A DNA stretch of 64,000 nt, taken from NCBI GenBank assembly GCA_963757185.1, contig CAVWQI010000008.1:62001-126000 (forward strand). The letters run 5' to 3'. Origin of the DNA: JAQBQB01 sp963757185 (GTDB lineage: Bacteria > Gemmatimonadota > Gemmatimonadetes > Gemmatimonadales > Gemmatimonadaceae). The position numbers were made by a program, and so were the translations under genes. Below, one piece after another: positions 24,788-33,128 of this stretch. Every line of letters begins with the position of its first letter. Position 1 is the first letter of the stretch. Below the pieces are notes generated by a model. The model did not search any database and was not told where the DNA came from. It saw only the letters and a program-made list of their open reading frames with translations.

Positions 24788-24793
24788 AAGGAA

Positions 24794-25348
24794 ATGCGGA
24801 AACTCCATGTTCTAACGGCCGCGTCGGCACTCGCCTTCGCGACCCCGGTAATGGCCCAGGGCATCTTCCGGGTTCCGCCAGGCCAGATGCCGCCGGCAGG
24901 GATGTGCAGGATCTGGATCGACGGCGTTCCGCCGGGTCGTCAGCCCGCGCCGATGAACTGCGAGGTCGCGGCCAGGCGCCTGCCGGGAAACGCCCATCTG
25001 ATCTATGGCCAGGGCGTCTATGGCAACAACGGCTACTACAACAACGATCGGATCTACCAGGACGAGATCCGCCGACAGCGCGAGATCGAGATCGCACGCG
25101 AGCAGCAGCTGCAGATCGAGCGCGAACGTGAGTTCCAGATGGCGCGCCAGCGCGAGCTGATTCGCGACCAGCAGATCCGTGCGCGCGAGGTGGAAGAGGC
25201 GCGGCTCCGGACACAGGCGATTCGGGAGCACGACATCCGCGACCGCGGCCAGGCCCAGGATCGGGACCATCGCTCGAATGGAAGTCAGGATCACCGGAAT
25301 GACAGCAACGATCACCGGGACATCCGGCGAGGCAACGGGGGACGTTAA
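24794..25348 (+). CDS. Small secreted protein with a charged Gln/Arg/Glu-rich helix
   Basis: A 184-residue exported protein. The start at ATG 24794 has an AAAGGAGAAGG ribosome site and gives a signal peptide (MRKLHVLTAASALAFATPVMAQ). The mature N-terminus (FRVPPGQMPPAGMCRIWIDGVPPGRQPAPMNCEVAARRLPGNAHLIYG) has two Cys that could form a disulfide; this PPGQMPPAGMCRVW block is seen in other small secreted proteins of soil bacteria. Residues about 95-150 are a continuous charged helix (REIEIAREQQLQIEREREFQMARQRELIRDQQ). The tail is rich in Asp, His, Asn and Arg. Function is unknown; DNA or metal binding by the tail is speculative. Confidence 0.78.
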   Translation: MRKLHVLTAASALAFATPVMAQGIFRVPPGQMPPAGMCRIWIDGVPPGRQPAPMNCEVAARRLPGNAHLIYGQGVYGNNGYYNNDRIYQDEIRRQREIEIAREQQLQIEREREFQMARQRELIRDQQIRAREVEEARLRTQAIREHDIRDRGQAQDRDHRSNGSQDHRNDSNDHRDIRRGNGGR

Positions 25349-25357
25349 TTTCCCGGA

Positions 25358-25921
25358 ATGCACGTCTTTCGAATCGTCACCATCGCTTTCGCCGCGCACG
25401 TCGCGAGCGGCTGCGGTGGTGACGATTCGAACGTCTTGCGTGGTCATGGGCTCTCTGTAGCGACGCTTTCGCCGGAGACGCAGGGCGACGTATACGACGC
25501 CGCCGCACGCGCGGCGTTCGATCTCAACGACCCGGCACAGTCACTCCTCCTCGACCGGCGCGGGTTGCCGCGAACGGTCGGGCTCGCGCCGGCGGACAGT
25601 TTGCCGGACGCGGTCGAGGCCGAGATGCGGCGGCGGGGGTCGATCAAGGGTGTATGCCAGCCTCCGATCACGGCGTCGCGCAAGACGGTGAGGTGCACCG
25701 CGGTCCTGCCCGGCTACGTGATTCGGTTCTCGCCCGTCTTCGCGATGGCCGCCGACACGGTCGAGGTCTACCTCTTCGCCCAGAACTACGACAACGCCTC
25801 GTCCGGCTATAGCGCGCCCCTCCGCTTCGAGCGGGCGTATCAGGTCGTGCGCTCCGGAGAATCGTGGCGCGCGGCGCGTGAGGGACGAATCCCGAAGGAA
25901 GTCCGTGGCGACAAGCGATAG
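25358..25921 (+). CDS. Small lipoprotein-like exported protein
   Basis: A 187-residue protein beginning MHVFRIVTIAFAAHVASGCGGDDS, a short signal with lipobox VASGC (lipidated Cys near residue 19). The mature domain has two Cys (VCQPP near 100 and VRCTA near 110) and several beta-like segments (YVIRFSPVFAMAADTVEVYLFAQNY). No family was recognised. It begins 9 bp after the previous stop, so the two are probably co-transcribed. Its 3' end overlaps the start region of the large fusion gene. Confidence 0.68.
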   Translation: MHVFRIVTIAFAAHVASGCGGDDSNVLRGHGLSVATLSPETQGDVYDAAARAAFDLNDPAQSLLLDRRGLPRTVGLAPADSLPDAVEAEMRRRGSIKGVCQPPITASRKTVRCTAVLPGYVIRFSPVFAMAADTVEVYLFAQNYDNASSGYSAPLRFERAYQVVRSGESWRAAREGRIPKEVRGDKR

Positions 25922-28900
25922 CCTGCTGCGCGAGTCGCCCGCGCTGTCGCTCGACACCGCGACGGAGGCGGTGCGAACGCACTTCGCGCTGGACGGTGTC
26001 GCCGCGCCGCTGCCGAGTGAACGCGATCAGAACTTTCTCATCCTCGTGGGCGGCCGGCCGCGGGCCGTGCTCAAGGTGGCCAGCGCGGCCGAGGATCGGG
26101 GCATCCTGGAAGCGCAGCAGGCGGCGCTCGCGCATCTCGCACGAACGGTGTCGACGACTCCGCGCGTGCTCACCGCGACGAACGGTGACACGCTCATCGA
26201 AGTTCACGGCGCCGACGGACGATCGCATCTCGCCTGGGTGGTGAGCCACCTACCTGGGCGGCCTCTAGCCCAGGCGCGCTATCGCTCGCCTCGGCTATTC
26301 GAATCGCTCGGTCGCGAGCTGGGCGCGATCGACGCGGCGTTTTCGGACTTCGACCATCCGGCGGTTCATCGCGACTTCTATTGGGACATCGCGAACGCGC
26401 GCGCGACCGTCTCGACCCACCGGTCGATGCTCGTCGACGCCGAGCTCGGCGCGGCGATCGATACGCTGACCGATCGATTCGACCGGCACACGGCGCCGCT
26501 TCTCGACGCGCTTCCGCGCGCCGTCGTCCACGGCGACCCGAACGACTACAACATTCTGGTCGGTGGCGACGCGGACGTTGAGTCGCGCGGCCAAAGCGTC
26601 ACCGGCATCGTGGACCTCGGCGACATGGTCCGCAGCTACCGCGTCGCCGACCTCGCGATCGCGTTGGCGTACGTCATGCTCGACGCTCCCGATCCGCTCG
26701 CCGTTGCAGATGTGCTCGTCCGCGGATTCAGTGAAGAGGTGCGTCTCGACGAAAACGAGCTGGCTGCCGTGTTCGGCCTCGCGACGCTGCGCTTGTGCGG
26801 GAGCGCCTGCATCGCCGCCTCTCAACTCGGCGAAAAGCCCGATCATGATTACCTCGGCGTAAGCCAGGCGGCGATCGCGCGCACGCTGCCGCGGCTCTCG
26901 CGGATTCCGTTCGGCCTCGCGACGGCGGTCATCCGAGAAGCGGCCGGCCTCGAGCCGGCTCCGCGCCGCGAGCGAGTGGTCGAGTTCCTCCGAGTTCGCC
27001 CGGCTTTTTCGTCCGTGCTCGGTGTCGATGCGAGGACCGAACCCGCCGTCGTGCTCGATCTGAGCGTTTCGAGTACGATGCTCTCCGGCGATACGCGTCA
27101 GAACGACGAGCCCTCGCTCACGCGCCGGGTGGACGAGGTCATGCGCGACGCGGGCGTGCGCGTGTCGGTCGGGCGATACGACGAGCCGCGCCTCTTGTAC
27201 GTCGCGCCGGCGTTCGCGCTCGGCCCGCGGCTCACCGACGAACACCGGACGATACACATCGGTCTCGACCTCTTTGCCGACGCGGGGACGCTTGTCTTCG
27301 CGCCGCTCGACGGTGAGATCGCGGCCTTCAATGACAACGGGATGAACCAGGACTACGGTCCGGTCATCATCCTTCGCCATCGAACGGACGACGGTGTTGA
27401 GTTCTTCACGCTCTATGGTCACCTGAGCCGCGAATCACTCGATGGCCTCTCGATCGGCAAACGAGTGAAGGCCGGCGATCGGATCGCGACGCTCGGGGCG
27501 GCGAACGTGAATGGTGCTTGGACGCCGCACCTTCACTTGCAGGTCATCACTGATCTGCTGGAGCTCGGCACCGACTTTCCCGGCGTCGCGCCTCCGGCGC
27601 AACGCGCGGCGTGGACGTCGCTGTGTCCGGATCCCAACCTCATCGTACGCGTCCCCGCCGAGCGATTTCCCCGCGCCGAACGATCGCGGAGAGAGTCGCT
27701 CACGGCGCGTGAGCGGGCGATCGGCGGGAATCTCAGCCTGTCCTATCGAGAGCCCGTCGAAGTCGTGCGTGGATGGATGCAGTACTTGTTCGATCGCGAA
27801 GGGCGGCGGTACGTCGACGCGTACAACAACGTTCCGCACGTCGGTCACTGCCATCCGCGCGTCGTCGAGGCGGCGGAGAGACAAATGCGCGTGTTGAATA
27901 CGAACACGCGCTATTTGACCGATCTGCTCGAGCGTTACGCCGAGGCATTGTTGGCGACGATGCCGCGCGAGCTCGACGTCTGCTACTTCGTCAGCTCGGC
28001 GAGCGAGGCGAACGAGCTCGCGCTGCGACTCGCACGCGCGGCGACCGGACGCAAAGACACCATCGTCCTCGAGGCCGCCTATCACGGCAACACGACGTCG
28101 CTGATCGACATCAGTCCGTACAAGCACGCCGGTCCGGGCGGCGGCGGAGCGCCCGACTGGGTCCACGTCGCGCCGCTGCCGGACGACTATCGCGGTCTCT
28201 ATCGGCGCGGCGACCCCGACGCGGGGGCGAAGTACGCGTCGCACGTCGGTGCCATCGTGAACGAATTGAGCAACCGGGGCCCTGGTGTCGCGGCGTTCAT
28301 AGCCGAGACGTGTCCGAGCGTCGGCGGTCAGCTCGTTTTCCCGCCGCGATATCTCGAGAAGGTGTACGAACACGTGCGCGCCGGCGGCGGCGTGTGCATC
28401 GCCGACGAAGTGCAGACCGGGCTCGGGCGCATGGGCACGAGCCTCTGGGCGTTCGAGGACCAGCACGTCGTCCCCGACGTCGTCGTGATGGGTAAGCCGC
28501 TCGGCAACGGGCATCCGATCGGCGCCGTCGCGACGACGCGCGCAATCGCCGACGCCTTCGACAACGGGATGGAGTACTTCAGTACTTTCGGCGGGAACAC
28601 GGTGTCGTGCGCGGTCGGGCTCGCTGTGTTGGACGTCGTGCGCGAGGAGGGACTGCAGGCGCACGCATTGCGCGTAGGCAATTTCCTGCTCGACGGTTTG
28701 CGGCCGCTCGCGTCGCGACACGACGTCGTTGGCGACATTCGAGGATCAGGCCTATTCCTCGGCGTCGAGCTCGTGCGGGACCGCGAAACGCGCGAGCCGG
28801 CAGGAGAGGAAGCGGCGTTCGTAGCGAATCGAATGCGCGAGAAGGGAATTCTGCTCGGGACCGACGGGCCGTACCACAACGTGATCAAGATCCGCCCGCC

Positions 28901-28973
28901 GATGCCGTTCGGCGTCGAGGATGCGTCTTTGTTGATCGAGGCGTTCGACACCTCGCTCGGCGAGCTTAACTGA
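25905..28973 (+). CDS. Three-domain fusion: APH-type kinase, M23 peptidase-like, class III aminotransferase / phospho-lyase-like
   Basis: A 1022-residue cytoplasmic-looking protein with no signal. Domain 1 (about 20-340) is an APH/choline-kinase-type fold with the catalytic loop HGDPNDYNI at 209-217 and a later metal Asp (IVDLGD). Domain 2 (about 440-570) is a LytM/M23 fold with all zinc residues: His451 and Asp455 in HIGLD, and His542/His544 in HLH. Domain 3 (about 610-1020) is a PLP class III aminotransferase with NVPHVGHCHP, the EVQTGLGRMG block and PLP Lys864 in GKPLGNG. Human AGPHD1 (hydroxylysine kinase) and AGXT2L1/L2 (phospho-lyases) are relatives of domains 1 and 3, so a kinase followed by a phospho-lyase on an amino alcohol is a good guess. 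The GTG at 25905 is preferred; GTG 25878 is possible. Confidence 0.88.
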   Translation: MATSDSLLRESPALSLDTATEAVRTHFALDGVAAPLPSERDQNFLILVGGRPRAVLKVASAAEDRGILEAQQAALAHLARTVSTTPRVLTATNGDTLIEVHGADGRSHLAWVVSHLPGRPLAQARYRSPRLFESLGRELGAIDAAFSDFDHPAVHRDFYWDIANARATVSTHRSMLVDAELGAAIDTLTDRFDRHTAPLLDALPRAVVHGDPNDYNILVGGDADVESRGQSVTGIVDLGDMVRSYRVADLAIALAYVMLDAPDPLAVADVLVRGFSEEVRLDENELAAVFGLATLRLCGSACIAASQLGEKPDHDYLGVSQAAIARTLPRLSRIPFGLATAVIREAAGLEPAPRRERVVEFLRVRPAFSSVLGVDARTEPAVVLDLSVSSTMLSGDTRQNDEPSLTRRVDEVMRDAGVRVSVGRYDEPRLLYVAPAFALGPRLTDEHRTIHIGLDLFADAGTLVFAPLDGEIAAFNDNGMNQDYGPVIILRHRTDDGVEFFTLYGHLSRESLDGLSIGKRVKAGDRIATLGAANVNGAWTPHLHLQVITDLLELGTDFPGVAPPAQRAAWTSLCPDPNLIVRVPAERFPRAERSRRESLTARERAIGGNLSLSYREPVEVVRGWMQYLFDREGRRYVDAYNNVPHVGHCHPRVVEAAERQMRVLNTNTRYLTDLLERYAEALLATMPRELDVCYFVSSASEANELALRLARAATGRKDTIVLEAAYHGNTTSLIDISPYKHAGPGGGGAPDWVHVAPLPDDYRGLYRRGDPDAGAKYASHVGAIVNELSNRGPGVAAFIAETCPSVGGQLVFPPRYLEKVYEHVRAGGGVCIADEVQTGLGRMGTSLWAFEDQHVVPDVVVMGKPLGNGHPIGAVATTRAIADAFDNGMEYFSTFGGNTVSCAVGLAVLDVVREEGLQAHALRVGNFLLDGLRPLASRHDVVGDIRGSGLFLGVELVRDRETREPAGEEAAFVANRMREKGILLGTDGPYHNVIKIRPPMPFGVEDASLLIEAFDTSLGELN

Positions 28974-28975
28974 CG

Positions 28976-29052
28976 GAACTGCTTTACCGCAGAGACGGAG
29001 AGGGTGCAGAGAACGACCGCGGAGCCTCTGCGTCTCCGCGGTACAGCGGTTC
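28976..29052. repeat. Nested palindromic repeat element, copy B (short form)
   Basis: A 77-bp version of the element at 9385: the left end GAACTGCTTTACCGCAGAGA and the right end CTCTGCGTCTCCGCGG...GCGGTTC are inverted. The inner AACGAGCC core is absent. It fills the gap after the fusion gene and extends into the 5' end of the symporter reading frame. Confidence 0.8.
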
Positions 29053-31709
29053 ACAAACTCACCTCGCAAATTGAGCCCGATCTGACCCAACTCACGACCC
29101 TCGACTGGTACGTCGTCGGCATCAGTCTCGTGCTCTGCTATCTCCCCGCGATGTTCTACCTCAAGCGGGCGGGATCGAGCACCGCGGAATTCTTCACCTC
29201 GGGCCAGTCGGCGCCGTGGTGGTTGGTCGGCACGTCGATGGTGGCGACGACGTTCAGCACGGACACGCCGAACCTCGTGACGGATTTCGTGCGGTCGCAC
29301 GGTGTCTCGTACAACTGGGTGTGGTGGGCGTTTCTGCTCACCGGAATGGCGACCGTCTTTTTCTATGCCCAGCTCTGGCGACGGTCGCGCGTGCTGACGG
29401 ATCTCGAGTTCTACGAGCTGAGATACTCGGGGAAGCCGGCTGCCGTCGTGCGCGGCTTCCGCGCCGTGTACCTCGGGCTCTTCTTCAACATCATGATCAT
29501 GTCGACGGTCACGCTCGCGGCCGTCAAGATCGCCAACGTGATGCTCGGCTGGGGACGCGTCGAGACGATCGTCGTCGCCGGCACGGCCTGCGTTCTCTTC
29601 GCGTCGGTGTCGGGGCTGTGGGGCGTGCTGGCGACGGATCTCGTGCAGTTCGCGCTCGCGATGGTCGGCGTGATCGGCGCGGCGATCGTCGCGCTGCGGC
29701 AGCCCGCCGTCGGCGGGCTGTCGTCGATGCTCAGCAAGATCGACCCGCGCACGCTCTCGCTGCTCCCCGACTTCAACGACACGTCGCTCATGATCACGGT
29801 GCTCGTCATACCGCTCACCGTACAGTGGTGGTCGGTATGGTATCCGGGCGCGGAGCCTGGAGGCGGAAGCTACATCGCGCAGCGGATCCTCGCGTCGAAA
29901 AACGAACGGCACGCGCTCGGCGCGACCCTCTGGTTCAACGTCGCGCACTACGCGCTGCGGCCGTGGCCGTGGATCATCGTCGCGCTCTGCTCGATGCTCG
30001 TGTTTCCCTCGCTGGCCGACATCCAGCGCGCGCTGCCGCACGTGAACCCGGCGCTCATCGGCAACGACCTCGCCTATCCGGCGATGCTCACGCTGCTGCC
30101 GGCCGGGATGAAAGGACTCCTCGTCGCGTCGCTCTTCGCCGCGTATCGCTCGACGATGGAGACGCACCTGAATTGGGGCTCGTCGTATCTCATCATCGAC
30201 TTCTATCAACGCTTCATTGGACGTGGCAAGTCGGAACGACACTACCTGTGGGTGTCGCGCGCGCTGACCGCGTTTCTCATGATCGCGGCTGGCGCGTTCA
30301 CGCTCGCGCTGTCCACGGCGAGCGAGGCGTTCCAACTCTTGCTGTCCGTCGGCGCCGGGACGGGCCTCATCTATCTGCTGCGCTGGTTCTGGTGGCGCAT
30401 CAACGCGTGGAGCGAGATCTCGGCGATGGCGTCGTCGTTCCTCATCGCGTTCGGCTTCTTCGTGGCGAAGAAGGCCGGTTACGCGATCGCCGACCCGGCG
30501 CCGTTGCTCATCACCGTCGCCGTGACGACGGCCGTGTGGGTGACGGTCACGATGCTCACCGAGCCGGCCGACCGCGCGTCGCTCGTGCGATTCTACGAGC
30601 TCACGCGGCCTGCCGGCCCGGGGTGGAACGTGATTCGTGCCGAGTCGAACCTGCCGCCGTCGAGCGACAGCTTTCCACAGATGCTGCTCGGCTGGACGGC
30701 GGGGGTGATGTTCGTGTACGCCGGTCTGTTCGGCACCGGCAGCCTGATCTACGGACGGACGCTTCACACGTTCGTGTGGTTCGTGGTATTCGTCGTGAGC
30801 GGCGTCATCCTGTGGCAGGTCGTCAAGCAGACATGGGCGAGCCAGCCGGAGCTCGCCGGCAGCGAAACGTCCGCGCGCGCGGCCCGCCGGCCGTGCACGA
30901 AGGCGGTGGTTCTCGCACGAGGCGCCGGGAGTCGCATGCGCGAGCCCGACGAGACGGCGACGCTGACTGCCGATCAGGCCGCGGCTGCCAACGATGGCGC
31001 GAAGGCGATGCTCCCTCTCCCCGCCGGCCGGCCGTTCCTCGACTACGTGCTGAGCGGGATCGCCGATGCCGGGTTCACGGACGTCTGCATCGTCGTCGCG
31101 CCGCAACACGCCGAGATTCGCGATCGCTACGCGCGCGCGGCGATCCCGACGCGTCTTCGCGTCCAATTTGCCGTGCAACTCAAACCCGTCGGTACGGCCG
31201 ACGCCGTGCTCGCGGCCGAAGAATTCGTCGCGGGCGAACCCTTCGTCGTAGTGAACGCCGACAACTACTATCCGACCGACGTGCTGTCGCGTCTCCGTAC
31301 GACTCTCCCCGACGGTCCCGTCGGCGTCGCGTTCTCGCGTGCGGGACTACTGCGAAGCGGCGACGTCGCCGCGGACCGACTCGCCGCATACGCGGTGCTC
31401 GACATCCGGGACGGCGTGCTGCAGCGGATCGTCGAGAAGCCGGACGCCGCCACGATGGCCGCGCGCGCCGACGCGCCCGTGAGCATGAACTGCTGGCGGC
31501 TCGATTCCGGGATCTTTCAAGCGTGCCGCGACGTGCAGCCGTCGTCGCGCGATGAGCTCGAGCTTCCAAACGCCATTCAGTACGCCGTCGAAGTACTCGG
31601 CGAGCGGTTCGAGATGATCGCGGCCGACGCGCCCGTGCTCGACCTTTCCCGCCGAGCCGACGTCGCGAAGGTCGCCGCACGACTTCAGGACGTGGCGGTG
31701 CGCCTCTGA
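29004..31709 (+). CDS. Na+/solute symporter fused to a sugar-nucleotidyltransferase domain
   Basis: A 901-residue open frame. Residues about 35-620 form a sodium:solute symporter (SSSF) with about 14 helices; SSTAEFFTSGQSAPWWLVGTSMVATTFSTDTPNLVTDFV is the typical Na+-site region. From about 630 an NTP-transferase domain follows. KAVVLARGAGSRM is the GxGxR nucleotide loop, GAKAMLPLPAGRPFLDYVL holds the conserved Lys, and FVVVNADNYYP is the metal Asp region. No stop or strong start separates them, so transport and activation appear fused. The first in-frame start (GTG 29004) lies inside repeat B and supplies about 16 residues of repeat-encoded N-terminus; a downstream non-canonical start is possible. 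The galactokinase-like gene follows after 32 bp. Confidence 0.87.
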   Translation: MQRTTAEPLRLRGTAVHKLTSQIEPDLTQLTTLDWYVVGISLVLCYLPAMFYLKRAGSSTAEFFTSGQSAPWWLVGTSMVATTFSTDTPNLVTDFVRSHGVSYNWVWWAFLLTGMATVFFYAQLWRRSRVLTDLEFYELRYSGKPAAVVRGFRAVYLGLFFNIMIMSTVTLAAVKIANVMLGWGRVETIVVAGTACVLFASVSGLWGVLATDLVQFALAMVGVIGAAIVALRQPAVGGLSSMLSKIDPRTLSLLPDFNDTSLMITVLVIPLTVQWWSVWYPGAEPGGGSYIAQRILASKNERHALGATLWFNVAHYALRPWPWIIVALCSMLVFPSLADIQRALPHVNPALIGNDLAYPAMLTLLPAGMKGLLVASLFAAYRSTMETHLNWGSSYLIIDFYQRFIGRGKSERHYLWVSRALTAFLMIAAGAFTLALSTASEAFQLLLSVGAGTGLIYLLRWFWWRINAWSEISAMASSFLIAFGFFVAKKAGYAIADPAPLLITVAVTTAVWVTVTMLTEPADRASLVRFYELTRPAGPGWNVIRAESNLPPSSDSFPQMLLGWTAGVMFVYAGLFGTGSLIYGRTLHTFVWFVVFVVSGVILWQVVKQTWASQPELAGSETSARAARRPCTKAVVLARGAGSRMREPDETATLTADQAAAANDGAKAMLPLPAGRPFLDYVLSGIADAGFTDVCIVVAPQHAEIRDRYARAAIPTRLRVQFAVQLKPVGTADAVLAAEEFVAGEPFVVVNADNYYPTDVLSRLRTTLPDGPVGVAFSRAGLLRSGDVAADRLAAYAVLDIRDGVLQRIVEKPDAATMAARADAPVSMNCWRLDSGIFQACRDVQPSSRDELELPNAIQYAVEVLGERFEMIAADAPVLDLSRRADVAKVAARLQDVAVRL

Positions 31710-31741
31710 CGCGAGGGGCCGCGACGTTCCGCGCGATCGGT

Positions 31742-33055
31742 TTGAGCGAGGACGTCGCCGAGGCCAAGGCGCGCCTGCTCGAACGCGCGCGCGCCGCGCT
31801 CGTCGGCTTGCAAGCCCGTGAGTCGCAGCCGCACTCGGCCGACGAGGTCGCGTTCTGGGTGCCCGGTCGCGTTGAGTTTCTCGGGAAGCACACGGACTAC
31901 GCTGGCGGACGAAGTCTGCTCTGCGCCGTCGAACGTGGGATCTGCATCGTCGCCGTTCCGCGCTTTGATCGACGGCTGCGGATCGCCGACGCCCGCGTCG
32001 GCGAAACGATCGACGCGCGGATGGATGCGAACGCCGACACGCGAGCGGGGGGTGGCCACTGGTCGGCCTATCCAATCACGGTCGCACGGCGCATGGCGCG
32101 CGATTTCGGCGACCCCCTCGTCGGCGCGGATGTCGCGTTCGCGAGCGACCTGCCGCAAGCGTCGGGGATGAGCAGCTCCAGCGCGCTCGTCGTCGCCACG
32201 TTCCTCGCGCTCGCCGAGGTGAACGCGCTGGGTGAGCGCTCGGAGTACCGGCGTTTGTTTCCATCGCTCGACCGGCTCGCCGAATACCTCGGCGCCGTCG
32301 AGAACGGGTACGCGTACGAAGGATTCGCCGGCGACGCGGGTGTCGGCACGTTCGGTGGTAGCGAAGACCACACGGCAATTCTCTGCGCGCGTCCCGGCCA
32401 ACTGGTTCAGTACTCCTTTTGTCCGGTGCGATTCGAGCGCGCGCTTCCACTGCCGGCGGACCACGAGCTGGTGATCGCGTACAGCGGGGTGACGGCAGAG
32501 AAAATCGGAGCGGTTCGCGAACACTACAACAGACTGTCGCACGCGACGCGGGAGCTGGCAGCGCATTGGCGCGCCGCGACCGGCCGCGAGGATGCGACGC
32601 TCGGCGACGTCGTGACGTCGGCTCCTGACGCAGCCGACCGGGTTCTGTCGATGGTGCGCGACGCAAAGAGTGACCTGCACGGCCGATTGTCCCAGTTCGT
32701 CGTCGAGAGCACGGAGTTGATCCCCCGCGCCGGCGACGCGTTGCTGCGTGGCGATCTGGCGGAGCTCGGCGCGCTGGTGGACCGCTCACAGGCGGGCGCC
32801 GAGCAACAGTTGCGCAATCAGATCGACGAAACGAACTGGCTCGTGCGGGACGCGCGGTCGTCTGGGGGGCGTGCCGTCGCGGCGTCGGCGTTCGGAGCGG
32901 GCTTCGGTGGGTCGGTTTGGGCGCTCGTGCGCACGCCCGACGCCGAAACGTTCCGCGACCAGTGGGCGCACGGATACGCGGCGCAGTTTCCCTCGGCGGC
33001 TCGCCGCGCCGAGTTCTTCCTCACACGCGCCGGGCCGGCGGCGACTCGTCTCTAG
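31742..33055 (+). CDS. Galactokinase-family GHMP sugar kinase
   Basis: A 437-residue ATP-dependent kinase that should phosphorylate C1 of a sugar. The family signature is seen as PGRVEFLGKHTDYAGG (residues 41-56), where galactokinases have GEHTDY; the Glu that contacts the sugar is Lys49 here. The ATP loop LPQASGMSSSSALVV is near 140. The catalytic Asp region is FGGSEDHTAIL near 205, and the C-terminal motif is FGAGFGGSVWAL. All ATP-side motifs are intact. The changed sugar-side residue suggests a substrate other than galactose or altered selectivity; this is inference. It starts at TTG 31742, 32 bp after the symporter-transferase gene. Confidence 0.87.
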   Translation: MSEDVAEAKARLLERARAALVGLQARESQPHSADEVAFWVPGRVEFLGKHTDYAGGRSLLCAVERGICIVAVPRFDRRLRIADARVGETIDARMDANADTRAGGGHWSAYPITVARRMARDFGDPLVGADVAFASDLPQASGMSSSSALVVATFLALAEVNALGERSEYRRLFPSLDRLAEYLGAVENGYAYEGFAGDAGVGTFGGSEDHTAILCARPGQLVQYSFCPVRFERALPLPADHELVIAYSGVTAEKIGAVREHYNRLSHATRELAAHWRAATGREDATLGDVVTSAPDAADRVLSMVRDAKSDLHGRLSQFVVESTELIPRAGDALLRGDLAELGALVDRSQAGAEQQLRNQIDETNWLVRDARSSGGRAVAASAFGAGFGGSVWALVRTPDAETFRDQWAHGYAAQFPSAARRAEFFLTRAGPAATRL

Positions 33056-33128
33056 CGGACGATCGGCGCGCGTGCCGAGTTTCAGCGCGCCATTTCCACC
33101 ATGGGCGGCGCGATGCACCTTATTCGGC

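Noticed and set aside
28752..31178. 808-residue minus-strand frame opposite the symporter gene
   Set aside because: Antisense shadow caused by high GC at third positions: Arg/His/Glu-rich, no family features, while the plus strand has clear domains.
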